Assembly: GCA_964494505.1 (NCBI GenBank)
Contig: CAZBRO010000009.1
Location: forward strand, 78,327 to 142,326
Direction of reading: 5' to 3'
DNA from: CAIYRG01 sp964494505
GTDB taxonomy: Bacteria; Pseudomonadota; Alphaproteobacteria; Micropepsales; Micropepsaceae
Length of the DNA stretch: 64,000 bases
The position numbers and the translations under genes are program-made. Shown here piece by piece: positions 8,515-16,231 of this stretch. The notes under the pieces are model-generated. The model was given only the letters and a program-made list of their open reading frames with translations, did no database searches and was not told where the DNA came from. Position 1 is the stretch's first letter, and the number at the start of each line of letters is the position of its first letter.

Positions 8515-9339
8515 TCAACGCCGGTTGATCTCGGCGAGTTGGAGCGCGATGCCGCGGTACTGTTCGGGCTCCGTCCAGGTGTGGGACCAATAGGTGACCA
8601 ACGAGGAAGCGGGAAACAACCGCTTCTTCTGATCCTCGCTCAGCAATGCGCTGCCCTGCATCTGACAGAACTCGGCATGAACCGGGTCGCTCCAGTCGAT
8701 CGGATACCATTCCTTCGGCGGCAGCAGCTTTATGGAGGAGCGCGTCGCCCGCGGTTTCAAATCGCCGGGCAGGTATTTCGCCATTGCGCCGATCATCTGC
8801 GATGACATCAGCGGCTCTTTGGAGAGATAGATGTCGGTGGCCGATTTGAGGGGGATGGGCCCGGTCAGGGCCTCCGCTCCACGCAGGCCGATGTGAAACG
8901 AACTGGCGATCAGGCTGATGAGGAGAAGCCAGAATTCTTCTCGCGGACGCGACGCCATGATCGCGTTCGGGACCGAATGCGCGAAATCCGGATTTGGTCC
9001 CATTCTGCCCAGCAGGATGCCCTCGAAACCGGCAAACTTGTCGAGCGGCGAGAGACACTCCGTATCCATGTCGATGTAGAACCCGCCGTTTTTGTAGAGA
9101 TAGAAATAGCGCACGGCGTCGGCACGATAGATTTCGGCCGGGAACTGATCGTAGATCGGCAGGAACCAGGGAAAAAATTCGGCGATGAATTTCCGGTTGT
9201 CGCCGTCGTCCCAGAGGGTGAAGGAAAAATCCCTGTTCTTCTCCATGACGGTCGATCGCCAATAGGCGAAATCGTCCGGGATATCGGTCTTGGATTTCCA
9301 GGTCTGGAAAATGCGGCGACCCACGCAATCGTCGTTCAA
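8515..9339 (-). CDS. GT32-like (DXD-motif, Och1-type) glycosyltransferase
   Basis: 274 residues. The N-terminal region has RRIFQTWKSKTDIPDD, and around residues 80-105 RADAVRYFYLYKNGGFYIDM with the D-x-D metal site, both hallmarks of the 'sugar-binding region containing DXD motif' family. It would move a sugar from a nucleotide donor onto a cell-surface glycan. The start used is TTG, preceded by GGTGAG; a GTG five codons in is an alternative. It begins six bases after the aldehyde dehydrogenase stop on the same strand, so the two are likely co-transcribed, though no functional link is obvious. Confidence 0.8.
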   Translation of the reverse strand: MNDDCVGRRIFQTWKSKTDIPDDFAYWRSTVMEKNRDFSFTLWDDGDNRKFIAEFFPWFLPIYDQFPAEIYRADAVRYFYLYKNGGFYIDMDTECLSPLDKFAGFEGILLGRMGPNPDFAHSVPNAIMASRPREEFWLLLISLIASSFHIGLRGAEALTGPIPLKSATDIYLSKEPLMSSQMIGAMAKYLPGDLKPRATRSSIKLLPPKEWYPIDWSDPVHAEFCQMQGSALLSEDQKKRLFPASSLVTYWSHTWTEPEQYRGIALQLAEINRR

Positions 9340-9345
9340 GGGGGC

Positions 9346-10836
9346 TCACCCGATCTGGATATAGGTGGTCTTGAGCTGTGTGTATTTGTGCAGCGCGTGG
9401 AGCGATTTGTCACGGCCGAAGCCCGATTGCTTGTAGCCGCCGAACGGCACCTCGATGCCGCCGCCGTCGCGCGTGTTGACCGTCACCGTCCCCGCCCTGA
9501 GCGCGCGTGCGATTTTGTGCGCCTTGGTCAGATCGTTGGTCCACAAATTCGCTTCCAGCCCGTATTTCGAATCGTTGGCGAGCTTCACCGCCTCTTCCGG
9601 CGTCTTGAAGGTGATAGCCGACAGCACGGGGCCGAAAATCTCCTCGCGCGCGATGGTCATGCTGTTGTTGACTCGGTCGAAGATGGTGGGCTCGATATAG
9701 AAGCCGCCGGTTTCCGTCCTCACCTGATTGCCGCCGAGCGTCAATGTTGCCCCTTCGGTCTTGCCCATATCGATGAAGCCGAGCACGCGGTGCGTCTGGG
9801 TTGCGTCCACGATGGCGCCCATTTTGGTTTTCTCGTCCAGCGGGTCACCCGGCCGGTATTGTTTCGCGAGCGCGGCTACCTCCGACAGGAATGCGTCATG
9901 GATCTTGTCCTCGATGAGCAGTCGCGAGGCCGCGTCGCAGACCTGGCCGGAATTGTAGAAGATGCCGTCGGCGGCACCTTTGGCCGCGGCCTTGAGATCG
10001 GGCGTGTCGGCGAAGACGATGTTCGGAGTCTTGCCGCCGCATTCGAGGCTGACCGTCTTCATGTTGGATTCGGCGGAATATTTGAGGAAGAACTTCCCCA
10101 CTTCGGTCGAACCTGTGAAGGTGAGCGCATCCACGTCCATGTGGCGGCCGAGCGCCTGGCCCGCGGTTTCGCCGAAACCCGGCACCACGTTGAAGACGCC
10201 CGGGGGTATCCCCGCTTCGGCCGCAAGCTCGGCCACGCGGAGTGCAGTCAGCGGCGATTGCTCCGCGGGCTTCAGCACCACGGAATTGCCGGCCGCAAGC
10301 GCGGGAGCGAATTTCCACGCCGCCATCAGAAGCGGGAAATTCCACGGCACCACTGCGCCGACGACCCCGATGGGCTCGCGTGTGATCAGGGCAAGCGCGG
10401 TTTTCGGTGTGGGTGCGATTTCGTCATAGAGCTTGTCGATGGCCTCGCCGTACCAGCGGACGCATTCGGTGACCGCGCGCACATCGCCGCCACGCGCGTT
10501 CGCGATCGGCTTTCCCATGTCGAGGGTTTCGAGGAGCGCGATCTCGTCGCCATGCTTCTCGATCAGCTCGGCAAATTTGATGAGCGTGCGCTTGCGCGCC
10601 TTGGGCGAGCGGTCGGCCCAGCGTCCGTCCTCGAAGGCGTCGCGCGCGGCCTTCACGGCGCGGTCCACATCTTGCGCATCGCATGCCGCCACGCGGGCGA
10701 GCACCGCGCCATCCACCGGCGAGATGCAGTCGAAGGTCGCACCATTGGCGGCGTCCATGAACGCGCCGCCGATGAAAGCCTTGTCCCGGATGGTCAGGCG
10801 GGAGGCTTCCGCCCGCCAGTCGATCGCCACGGTCAT
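9346..10836 (-). CDS. Aldehyde dehydrogenase, PuuC-like (gamma-glutamyl-gamma-aminobutyraldehyde type)
   Basis: 496 residues of NAD(P)-dependent aldehyde dehydrogenase fold. Visible landmarks are PWNFP (164-168), the general base E265 in LECGGK, the nucleophile C300 in NSGQVC, EEIFGPV, and PFGGYKQSGFGRDKSLHALH at the end. The overall pattern and the tail are closest to PuuC-type enzymes that oxidise gamma-glutamyl-gamma-aminobutyraldehyde and other aminoaldehydes in putrescine breakdown. No other putrescine genes are nearby, so a broader aldehyde range is possible. The last 24 codons exist a second time at 8362-8433. Confidence 0.9.
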   Translation of the reverse strand: MTVAIDWRAEASRLTIRDKAFIGGAFMDAANGATFDCISPVDGAVLARVAACDAQDVDRAVKAARDAFEDGRWADRSPKARKRTLIKFAELIEKHGDEIALLETLDMGKPIANARGGDVRAVTECVRWYGEAIDKLYDEIAPTPKTALALITREPIGVVGAVVPWNFPLLMAAWKFAPALAAGNSVVLKPAEQSPLTALRVAELAAEAGIPPGVFNVVPGFGETAGQALGRHMDVDALTFTGSTEVGKFFLKYSAESNMKTVSLECGGKTPNIVFADTPDLKAAAKGAADGIFYNSGQVCDAASRLLIEDKIHDAFLSEVAALAKQYRPGDPLDEKTKMGAIVDATQTHRVLGFIDMGKTEGATLTLGGNQVRTETGGFYIEPTIFDRVNNSMTIAREEIFGPVLSAITFKTPEEAVKLANDSKYGLEANLWTNDLTKAHKIARALRAGTVTVNTRDGGGIEVPFGGYKQSGFGRDKSLHALHKYTQLKTTYIQIG

Positions 10837-10956
10837 TTCCGACTCTCCATCAATCGAGACCCATGATCATAACGTCAAACGCGCCGCACCGGAGGGGCGA
10901 CGCGCTGAAAGAGCGGGCGTTTGGAAGGCGGGAAGGGTGCGTTGGGGGACCGCAGG

Positions 10957-11124
10957 CTACTTGATCTTGCCTTCCTTGAATTCGACATGCTTGCGCACGA
11001 CGGGGTCGTATTTCTTGACCGACATCTTCTCCGTCATGGTGCGCGTGTTCTTTTTCGCGACATAGAAAAAGCCGGTATTGGCCTCGCTGTTCAGCCGGAT
11101 TTTGACGGTGGTTGGCTTGGCCAT
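10957..11124 (-). CDS. rpmG: 50S ribosomal protein L33
   Basis: A 55-residue frame, MAKPTTVKIRLNSEANTGFF ... KMSVKKYDPVVRKHVEFKEG. It matches the cysteine-free alphaproteobacterial L33. It assembles into the large ribosomal subunit near the E site. An isolated rpmG downstream of rnr and a NUDIX gene is a usual alphaproteobacterial position. The lack of zinc-ribbon cysteines marks the C-minus form. Confidence 0.96.
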   Translation of the reverse strand: MAKPTTVKIRLNSEANTGFFYVAKKNTRTMTEKMSVKKYDPVVRKHVEFKEGKIK

Positions 11125-11149
11125 AGCGGCGCTCCTTGGGGACGTCGAA

Positions 11150-11180
11150 GAAGGGCGGCTAAACTACTGAGCCGCCCTTC
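11150..11180 (-). terminator. Hairpin between the GlcG/HbpS gene and rpmG
   Basis: A perfect 11-base stem (GAAGGGCGGCT, 11150-11160, and AGCCGCCCTTC, 11170-11180) with a 9-base loop. No long T run follows in either direction, so it may be a weak terminator for the upstream secreted-protein gene or an mRNA-end stabiliser. Confidence 0.55.
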
Positions 11181-11264
11181 GATGTCAAGTGAGAGGGGGC
11201 GCCCCCTCCGCCCCGCTAGCGCGTGACACCTCCCCCCTAATGACGAGGAGGAAGCGCTCTTGCC

Positions 11265-11837
11265 TCAGCCGCCGTTGGCACGACCGGGGCGGGGAAGGTT
11301 CTGGACCAGCGGAGGCTGCGGGCCGACTGCCGCTTCGAGTGCGGCTTGCGCGCATTCCTCATCCACATTCGAGCCGCCGACGCCGATGGCGCCCAGGAAC
11401 TGATCCTCTGCGATGATCGGAAGGCCGCCCTTGTTGGCGAACTCGCCGTTGAAGAAGCCGGCGCGGAATTCGGAGGCCTGGCCCTGCATCACATTGTTCA
11501 TGACGATGTGGGTGGAGGCGCGCGTGACGAGCGCGGTCTTGGCCTTCAGGATGGCGGTGGAGGTGTTCAGCTTGCCCTGGCCGTCCATGCGCTCGAAATA
11601 GATCATCTCGCCGGTCGGCTCCATGATGGCGATGGAGACGGCGACGTTCTTCGACTTGGCGTAAGCGACGCAGGTCGCGGCCATCTTCTTGGCGGTGTCG
11701 ATGGAGAGGGCGTATTTCTCGTGAATCTTTTTCGCGGCGTCGCCATGGATGACGAGGCTGTCGAGCGACGCGCCAAAGGCGGCCCCGGCAAAGGCGGTTA
11801 CGGCCGCGGCAATCATAAGTGTACGGAATTTCTGCAT
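11265..11837 (-). CDS. Secreted GlcG/HbpS-family (DUF336) protein
   Basis: 190 residues with a Sec signal (MQKFRTLMIAAAVTAFAGAA ... FGA). The mature part follows the HbpS/GlcG pattern: IDTAKKMAATCVAYAKSKNV, IMEPTGEMIYFERMDG, STAILKAKTALVTRAST, GGLPIIAEDQFLGAIGVGGS and DEECAQAALEA. Streptomyces HbpS binds heme and senses redox stress; many other members are uncharacterised. Export and the cytochrome c gene just upstream on the same strand suggest a periplasmic heme or redox role, which is inference. Confidence 0.85.
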   Translation of the reverse strand: MQKFRTLMIAAAVTAFAGAAFGASLDSLVIHGDAAKKIHEKYALSIDTAKKMAATCVAYAKSKNVAVSIAIMEPTGEMIYFERMDGQGKLNTSTAILKAKTALVTRASTHIVMNNVMQGQASEFRAGFFNGEFANKGGLPIIAEDQFLGAIGVGGSNVDEECAQAALEAAVGPQPPLVQNLPRPGRANGG

Positions 11838-11917
11838 GGCAACCTCCCGATTGTGGCGAATGAGGCGCCGATAATGCGCGTTCGAAGGCGCCGCTACAAT
11901 CGCGGGGCTTCAAAAGA

Positions 11918-11967
11918 AACTGCCGCCGTGGCCTGCCCCCGTTCAAGAGGTGGCACCGGCGGCAGTT
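11918..11967 (-). terminator. Terminator downstream of the cytochrome c gene
   Basis: Perfect 11-base inverted repeat AACTGCCGCCG (11918-11928) and CGGCGGCAGTT (11957-11967). Read on the minus strand the stem is followed by TCTTTTG, a partial T tract. It begins 17 bases past the cytochrome c stop. The 28-base loop is long but GC-rich and may fold further. Confidence 0.6.
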
Positions 11968-11984
11968 CCGAAACGAACCGGCTC

Positions 11985-12380
11985 TTACTTCAGCGTGACG
12001 AGATAGGCGATCACGTCGGCTTCATCCATCGGATCGGAGAAGCCCGGGAAGCCCATCTTCGTGCCCGGCACCTTCTTCTGCGGGCCCATCAGATAGACCT
12101 GAAGGGTGGGGACGTCCCACGTCAGACCGGCCTTCATCATGGCGGGCGAATACATATAACCGGCCATGGTTGCGGACTTGCGTCCGACGACGCCGAACAG
12201 GTTCGGGCCGATCTTGGCTGCCGCGCCCTTCGCCGCCGTGTGGCAGACGCCGCAATTGTCGTTGAACACAGCCTCGCCGTTCTTGGCGTTGCCGGCCTGG
12301 GCAGCCTGCGCAGCCTGCGCGACAAGCACGAAACCGGCTGCTGCGATGGTTGCCACTGCTGTAGTCAAAATTCGAGCCAC
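11985..12380 (-). CDS. Periplasmic class I cytochrome c (c2/c550-like)
   Basis: 131 residues from a GTG (complement of 12378-12380) preceded by AGGGAG. A signal peptide covers about the first 29 residues. The heme site is CGVCH (C43, C46, H47); the distal ligand is the Met in VPGTKMGFPG, and the fold ends with DVIAYLVTLK. This is the classic soluble electron carrier pattern. Its partner is not encoded next to it, but four heme proteins with CxxCH lie a few kilobases away. Upstream in-frame ATG codons (up to 12464) would add non-signal residues and have no ribosome binding site. Confidence 0.92.
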   Translation of the reverse strand: MARILTTAVATIAAAGFVLVAQAAQAAQAGNAKNGEAVFNDNCGVCHTAAKGAAAKIGPNLFGVVGRKSATMAGYMYSPAMMKAGLTWDVPTLQVYLMGPQKKVPGTKMGFPGFSDPMDEADVIAYLVTLK

Positions 12381-12482
12381 GGGAACTCCCTCTTTTCTGT
12401 GTTTCCTTATGACCGATAGGCCATACGATTTAACGAATAGCATAAAAAATGGGGGCGATGGCAAATTGAAGGCGGGGCCGGC

Positions 12483-13229
12483 TCAAAGTAGCCGGACGAC
12501 CGCTTTTCCGGCTCTGGGGATGTAGAAGGGAACCGGGCGGGCAGGGTCCGGGCGGTCCGTAAGCCGGGCTTCCACCTCCTTCAGCACCACGCGTGTGATG
12601 GGCAGGACATCGGCCGCGTGCGCCTCCTTCAGGGTCAGCCAGACGGGCTTGAGCAGCTCGCCGCTGGTTCGCGTTTCGCCCAAGGATTTTGCGATATGTC
12701 CCGCATCGGCCATGAAAAATCGCGCATCGAAGCGGCGAGGCCGGCCCGGCGGCGTGATGGCGCGGGCGATGAAATCCAGCGCTTCGAGCACGGGCACCGC
12801 GCCTTCCGCGAAGAAGCGGCGCCAGGGCTCGGCGCGGGTCCGGGGCGGGCTTGCGGTCAACGCGCCGACGAGGACGCCCGTCTCCTCGAAGGTCTCCCGG
12901 ATGGCGGCCAGGCCGAGCGCGCGGGCTTTGGCCGGAGTTGTCCCGGCTGCGACTTTCGCGCGCACCTCGGGCCGCAAGTCGGTCGGGACCGCCAGGCGCC
13001 AGTCGCAAGCGTCCACACGGCCGCCCGGGAAAACGAATCGCCCGGGCAGGAAAAAGTGCCCTTTGGCGCGCTCCCCCATCAGGACGCGGATGCCGCCTGC
13101 TTCATGCTTTACCAGGACAAGGGAGGCGGCATCCTTGGGCCGGACGAGGGCGTGGCGCGGGCCCCCGTCAATCCGGAAAGGGTTCTCCGTGTCCGGCGGC
13201 GTCACCGGCGCCTCTCGCGACCGTGCCAT
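12483..13229 (-). CDS. NUDIX hydrolase
   Basis: 248 residues. The NUDIX box is seen as ALGLAAIRETFEETGVLVG (around residues 104-122), with REtfEEtG supplying the metal-binding glutamates; FVFPGGRVDACDW lies upstream as in NudL/CoA-type members. It would hydrolyse a nucleoside diphosphate linked to another moiety; the substrate is unknown. Its start lies inside the end of the toxin gene (28-base overlap), so the two are transcribed together. Confidence 0.88.
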   Translation of the reverse strand: MARSREAPVTPPDTENPFRIDGGPRHALVRPKDAASLVLVKHEAGGIRVLMGERAKGHFFLPGRFVFPGGRVDACDWRLAVPTDLRPEVRAKVAAGTTPAKARALGLAAIRETFEETGVLVGALTASPPRTRAEPWRRFFAEGAVPVLEALDFIARAITPPGRPRRFDARFFMADAGHIAKSLGETRTSGELLKPVWLTLKEAHAADVLPITRVVLKEVEARLTDRPDPARPVPFYIPRAGKAVVRLL

Positions 13230-13489
13230 ATCCGAAGAATCGCGATCGCATCCCGCTTGGGCGAGTAATGGTAGCGAACCACATACGCCGATTGTCCAAA
13301 GGGGATGAATATCTCGCGCGCACCAATGGGCGCGCTCAGGCGGCCGCGCTCGGGAAACTGCAGCAGGGATTGGATACCTTTGCTCAAAGCCTCAACCGCG
13401 CGCTGGGCAGTTTCGGGGTTCCGTTCGATGAGAAAGTCGTGCAGCCGCCCAAGATCGGTATGTGCCCGCCGCGAGACAACTATCTTCAC
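13202..13489 (-). CDS. RelE/ParE-family toxin
   Basis: 95 residues from a GTG (complement of 13487-13489) whose GTGA overlaps the antitoxin stop. The pattern is that of ParE toxins: AHTDLGRLHDFLIERNPETA, a helix, LLQFPERGRLSAP, REIFIPFG, and the final AIAILRIWHGRERR with the family R-x-x-H-x-R end. ParE poisons gyrase and RelE cleaves mRNA; which applies cannot be read from sequence. The antitoxin gene precedes it, as usual for ParDE. It sits between rnr and the NUDIX gene. Confidence 0.85.
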   Translation of the reverse strand: MKIVVSRRAHTDLGRLHDFLIERNPETAQRAVEALSKGIQSLLQFPERGRLSAPIGAREIFIPFGQSAYVVRYHYSPKRDAIAILRIWHGRERRR

Positions 13490-13806
13490 AATTTCCGCGG
13501 GCGCGGCATGGGCAGCTCGTTGGACGTGCCCCAACTCTTCATCCAAGAAAGCACGTCTTCGTAAGGAACGCCTTGGCCCGCGCGTTCGAATTCCTCGATG
13601 GTTCGCGCATCTTCGGCAAGCGCCTCCGGTGACCATGGCCCCTGACCTGCTTCGCGCATTTGCTTCAGGTCTAGAGGCATGGCCGGCAGCGCTTCGAGGG
13701 CCAGTTCCTTTACCAGCGCACGAACGGTGAGACCCCGCGATTGTGCCTCGCGCTCCAGCAATTCCGCGGAGTCGGAATCGATTTCTATGGTTCGAGTGTC
13801 GTCCAT
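13486..13806 (-). CDS. Antitoxin of the ParE-type module
   Basis: 106 residues from ATG (complement of 13804-13806); an upstream ATG at 13833 adds nine residues and cannot be excluded. The N-terminus RTIEIDSDSAELLEREAQSRGLT looks like a ribbon-helix-helix DNA-binding unit. The acidic C-terminal region (EEFERAGQGVPYEDVLSWMKSW) fits a toxin-wrapping tail. It probably represses its own promoter together with the toxin. Assignment rests mainly on position: 4-base overlap with the ParE-like frame. Confidence 0.8.
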   Translation of the reverse strand: MDDTRTIEIDSDSAELLEREAQSRGLTVRALVKELALEALPAMPLDLKQMREAGQGPWSPEALAEDARTIEEFERAGQGVPYEDVLSWMKSWGTSNELPMPRPRKL

Positions 13807-13841
13807 GGGTGGAGGGTAGCTCAGAAGCCTCACCCGGCCAA

Positions 13842-16082
13842 CTATCGCCGGCGAGGGTGGGGCCGTTTTGAACCGGTCCGGCCGCTGCGAAGAAAAGCCG
13901 GCTTGGGTTGTTTTTCGTCGTCGTCGTCCGCCAGATCGAAGCGCAAGCCGCCGGTCAGCGGTGCGGCTTCGGCCAGCCTTACACGGACGATGCCGCCGAG
14001 ATGATAGATGGTGCCCGAGCGGTCGCCGACGAGGGCGTGGCGCTTCTCGTCATGCTTGAAGAAATCCGCGCCCAGCGCCCGCATCGGCAACAAGCCGTCG
14101 GCGCCGGTCTCCTTCAGCCGCACGAACAGGCCGAAGCGCGTGACGCCGGTGATGCGCGCGTCGAACACCGCCCCCACGCGGTCCTCCATGAAGGCCGCGA
14201 CATAGCGGTCGACGGAATCGCGCTCGGCCGCCATGGCGCGCCGCTCGGTCATGGAGATGTGGTCGGCGGTATCGCCAAGCCGGGCAATGTCTGTGTCGGA
14301 GAGCCCGCCATCGCCCAATTTCAAGCCCCGGATCAGCGCCCGATGCACCACGAGATCCGCGTAGCGCCGGATCGGCGAGGTGAAATGGGCGTAGCGCTGC
14401 AGGTTCAAGCCGAAATGGCCGAGATTGTCCGGCGCGTAGACGGCCTGCGACTGCGTGCGCAGAACGACATCGTTCATGACCTCTTCGTGCGGCGTGCCTT
14501 TGGCGCGCTGAAGAATGCGGTTGAAGATATCGGGCTTGATCACCTGGCCTTTGGCGAAGGGAATGCCGATGGTCTTGAGGTAATCGGAGAAGGCATAGAG
14601 CTTCTCCTGACTCGGCTCCTCGTGGATGCGATAGATCAAGGGCGTGCGGGCCTTCTCCAGCGATTCGGCGGCCGCGACATTGGCCATGATCATGAATTCT
14701 TCGATCAGGCGCATGGATTCCAGACGCTCGCGAAACGCAATCGTCTGGATTTTGCCGTCCGCGCCGATGACGATGCGCCGCTCCGGCAGATCGAGATCGA
14801 GGGGCGAGCGGCGGTCGCGTTCGATGGTGAGCGTGCGATAGGCGTCCCACAGCGGCTGCATGACATTGGCTTGCAAAGGCCCGGTCTTGCCGTCGGGCGC
14901 ACCGTCGAAGGCATATTGCGCCTGCCGGTAGGTCAGCCGCGCAGCCGAGCGCATGAGTCCGCGCAGGAATTCGTGCCGGCGCTTCACCCCGCGCGCATCG
15001 AACACCATGCGCACGGCCAGGCACGCGCGGTCTTCGCTTTCGCGCAACGAGCAGAGATCGGCCGACAGCGCTTCGGGCAGCATTGGGACGACGCGGTCGG
15101 GGAAATAAACCGAATTGCCGCGCTTGCCTGCTTCGCGGTCGAGCGCCGAGCCGGTCCGCACATAATGAGCGACATCGGCAATCGCGACGATGACGATTTG
15201 CCCGCCTTTGTTGTGCGGATCGGAATCGGGGCCGGCCCACACTGCGTCGTCATGGTCGCGCGCGTCTTCCGGATCGATGGTGATGAGCGGGATTTTGCGC
15301 AAATCCGTCCGGCCGTGCGCGTCCACCGGCTTGGCGCGTTCGGCTTCCTCGATGGCCTCGCGCGGAAACTCGGTCGGGATGCCGTGGGCATGGATGGCGA
15401 TGAGGCTCACTGTCTTGGGCTCGTTCATCGAGCCCAGCTTTTCGACGATGCGGGCGCGCGGGCCGCCTGCGGCGTGGCGCGCAGTGGGCTCGATCACCAC
15501 CAGTTCGCCGTCGGCCGTATCGCCCAATTCACGGGCGTCGACCACGAAGGCGTAGCGCGTCTTGCGATCGATGGGCTCGATGCGGGCGGGCATTCCCCGC
15601 TCGCGCTTCACCACGCCCAGCACCTTGTGCGCGCTCGCACCCAGCCGCTTGATGATGCGCGCTTCATAGGGGGCATGGCCCTCACGGGTCCGCGCGATTC
15701 GCGCCAGCACCCGCTCGCCGCGGCCCGGTGCGCCCGTTTCCTCGCGGCCGGGCAGAATCAGGACAGAAGGAGGGGCGCCTTCGCCTTTCCATTCGACGGG
15801 CCGGCCGAGCGGCTCCCCGTCCGGGTCCTCGCCGAAAATCTCCAGGACCGCGACTTCGGGCAATCCGCCCGATGGGACGAAGCTCTTCTTCCGCCCGCGC
15901 TCGATGGTGCCTTCGTCCGCCAGATCGGCCAGAATCCGCTTCAGCGCCTGTCTGGCGGCTCCTTTCACGCCCAATGCGCGGGCGAGATCGCGCTTGGTTT
16001 CGCCGGGATGGGCAGCGAGATGGGCAAGCACGGCGTCCCTGGAAAGGGCAGGTGGGAGGCTCAGTCCGGACTTCTTGGCCAA
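13842..16082 (-). CDS. rnr: Ribonuclease R
   Basis: 746 residues. The order is an N-terminal winged-helix (AVLAHLAAHPGETKRDLARA), cold-shock domains, the RNB catalytic domain with IDPEDARDHDDAV (the Mg-binding aspartates) and HFTSPIRRYADLVVHR, and a C-terminal S1 domain (GAVFDARITGVTRFGLFVRL). RNase R degrades structured RNA 3' to 5', including mRNAs released by SmpB/tmRNA; smpB is also in this window. The tail is basic. It ends 36 bases upstream of the antitoxin start. Confidence 0.96.
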   Translation of the reverse strand: MAKKSGLSLPPALSRDAVLAHLAAHPGETKRDLARALGVKGAARQALKRILADLADEGTIERGRKKSFVPSGGLPEVAVLEIFGEDPDGEPLGRPVEWKGEGAPPSVLILPGREETGAPGRGERVLARIARTREGHAPYEARIIKRLGASAHKVLGVVKRERGMPARIEPIDRKTRYAFVVDARELGDTADGELVVIEPTARHAAGGPRARIVEKLGSMNEPKTVSLIAIHAHGIPTEFPREAIEEAERAKPVDAHGRTDLRKIPLITIDPEDARDHDDAVWAGPDSDPHNKGGQIVIVAIADVAHYVRTGSALDREAGKRGNSVYFPDRVVPMLPEALSADLCSLRESEDRACLAVRMVFDARGVKRRHEFLRGLMRSAARLTYRQAQYAFDGAPDGKTGPLQANVMQPLWDAYRTLTIERDRRSPLDLDLPERRIVIGADGKIQTIAFRERLESMRLIEEFMIMANVAAAESLEKARTPLIYRIHEEPSQEKLYAFSDYLKTIGIPFAKGQVIKPDIFNRILQRAKGTPHEEVMNDVVLRTQSQAVYAPDNLGHFGLNLQRYAHFTSPIRRYADLVVHRALIRGLKLGDGGLSDTDIARLGDTADHISMTERRAMAAERDSVDRYVAAFMEDRVGAVFDARITGVTRFGLFVRLKETGADGLLPMRALGADFFKHDEKRHALVGDRSGTIYHLGGIVRVRLAEAAPLTGGLRFDLADDDDEKQPKPAFLRSGRTGSKRPHPRRR

Positions 16083-16231
16083 GGGTACCTCGCGTTCACG
16101 GATGCTTGAGCTTAACGCGGAAATCCGGCCACACGCGTGGTTCGGCTTTGCCGTGGCCCGAATTTGCCTCTAAACTGATGTGGGTGGTACATCGCCAATC
16201 CTGCAAGCTGAATATGAGGAAGGAACGGGGC

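Noticed and set aside
8893..10866. Long plus-strand frame over the aldehyde dehydrogenase and GT32 genes
   Set aside because: Antisense to two clearly recognised genes; composition is typical of a shadow frame.
13908..16109. Long plus-strand frame opposite rnr
   Set aside because: Antisense to RNase R, no recognisable motif.
15728..16231. N-terminal extension of paralogue A back into rnr
   Set aside because: The extra residues are basic shadow sequence; the signal peptide starts at the ATG at 16232 after a strong ribosome binding site.
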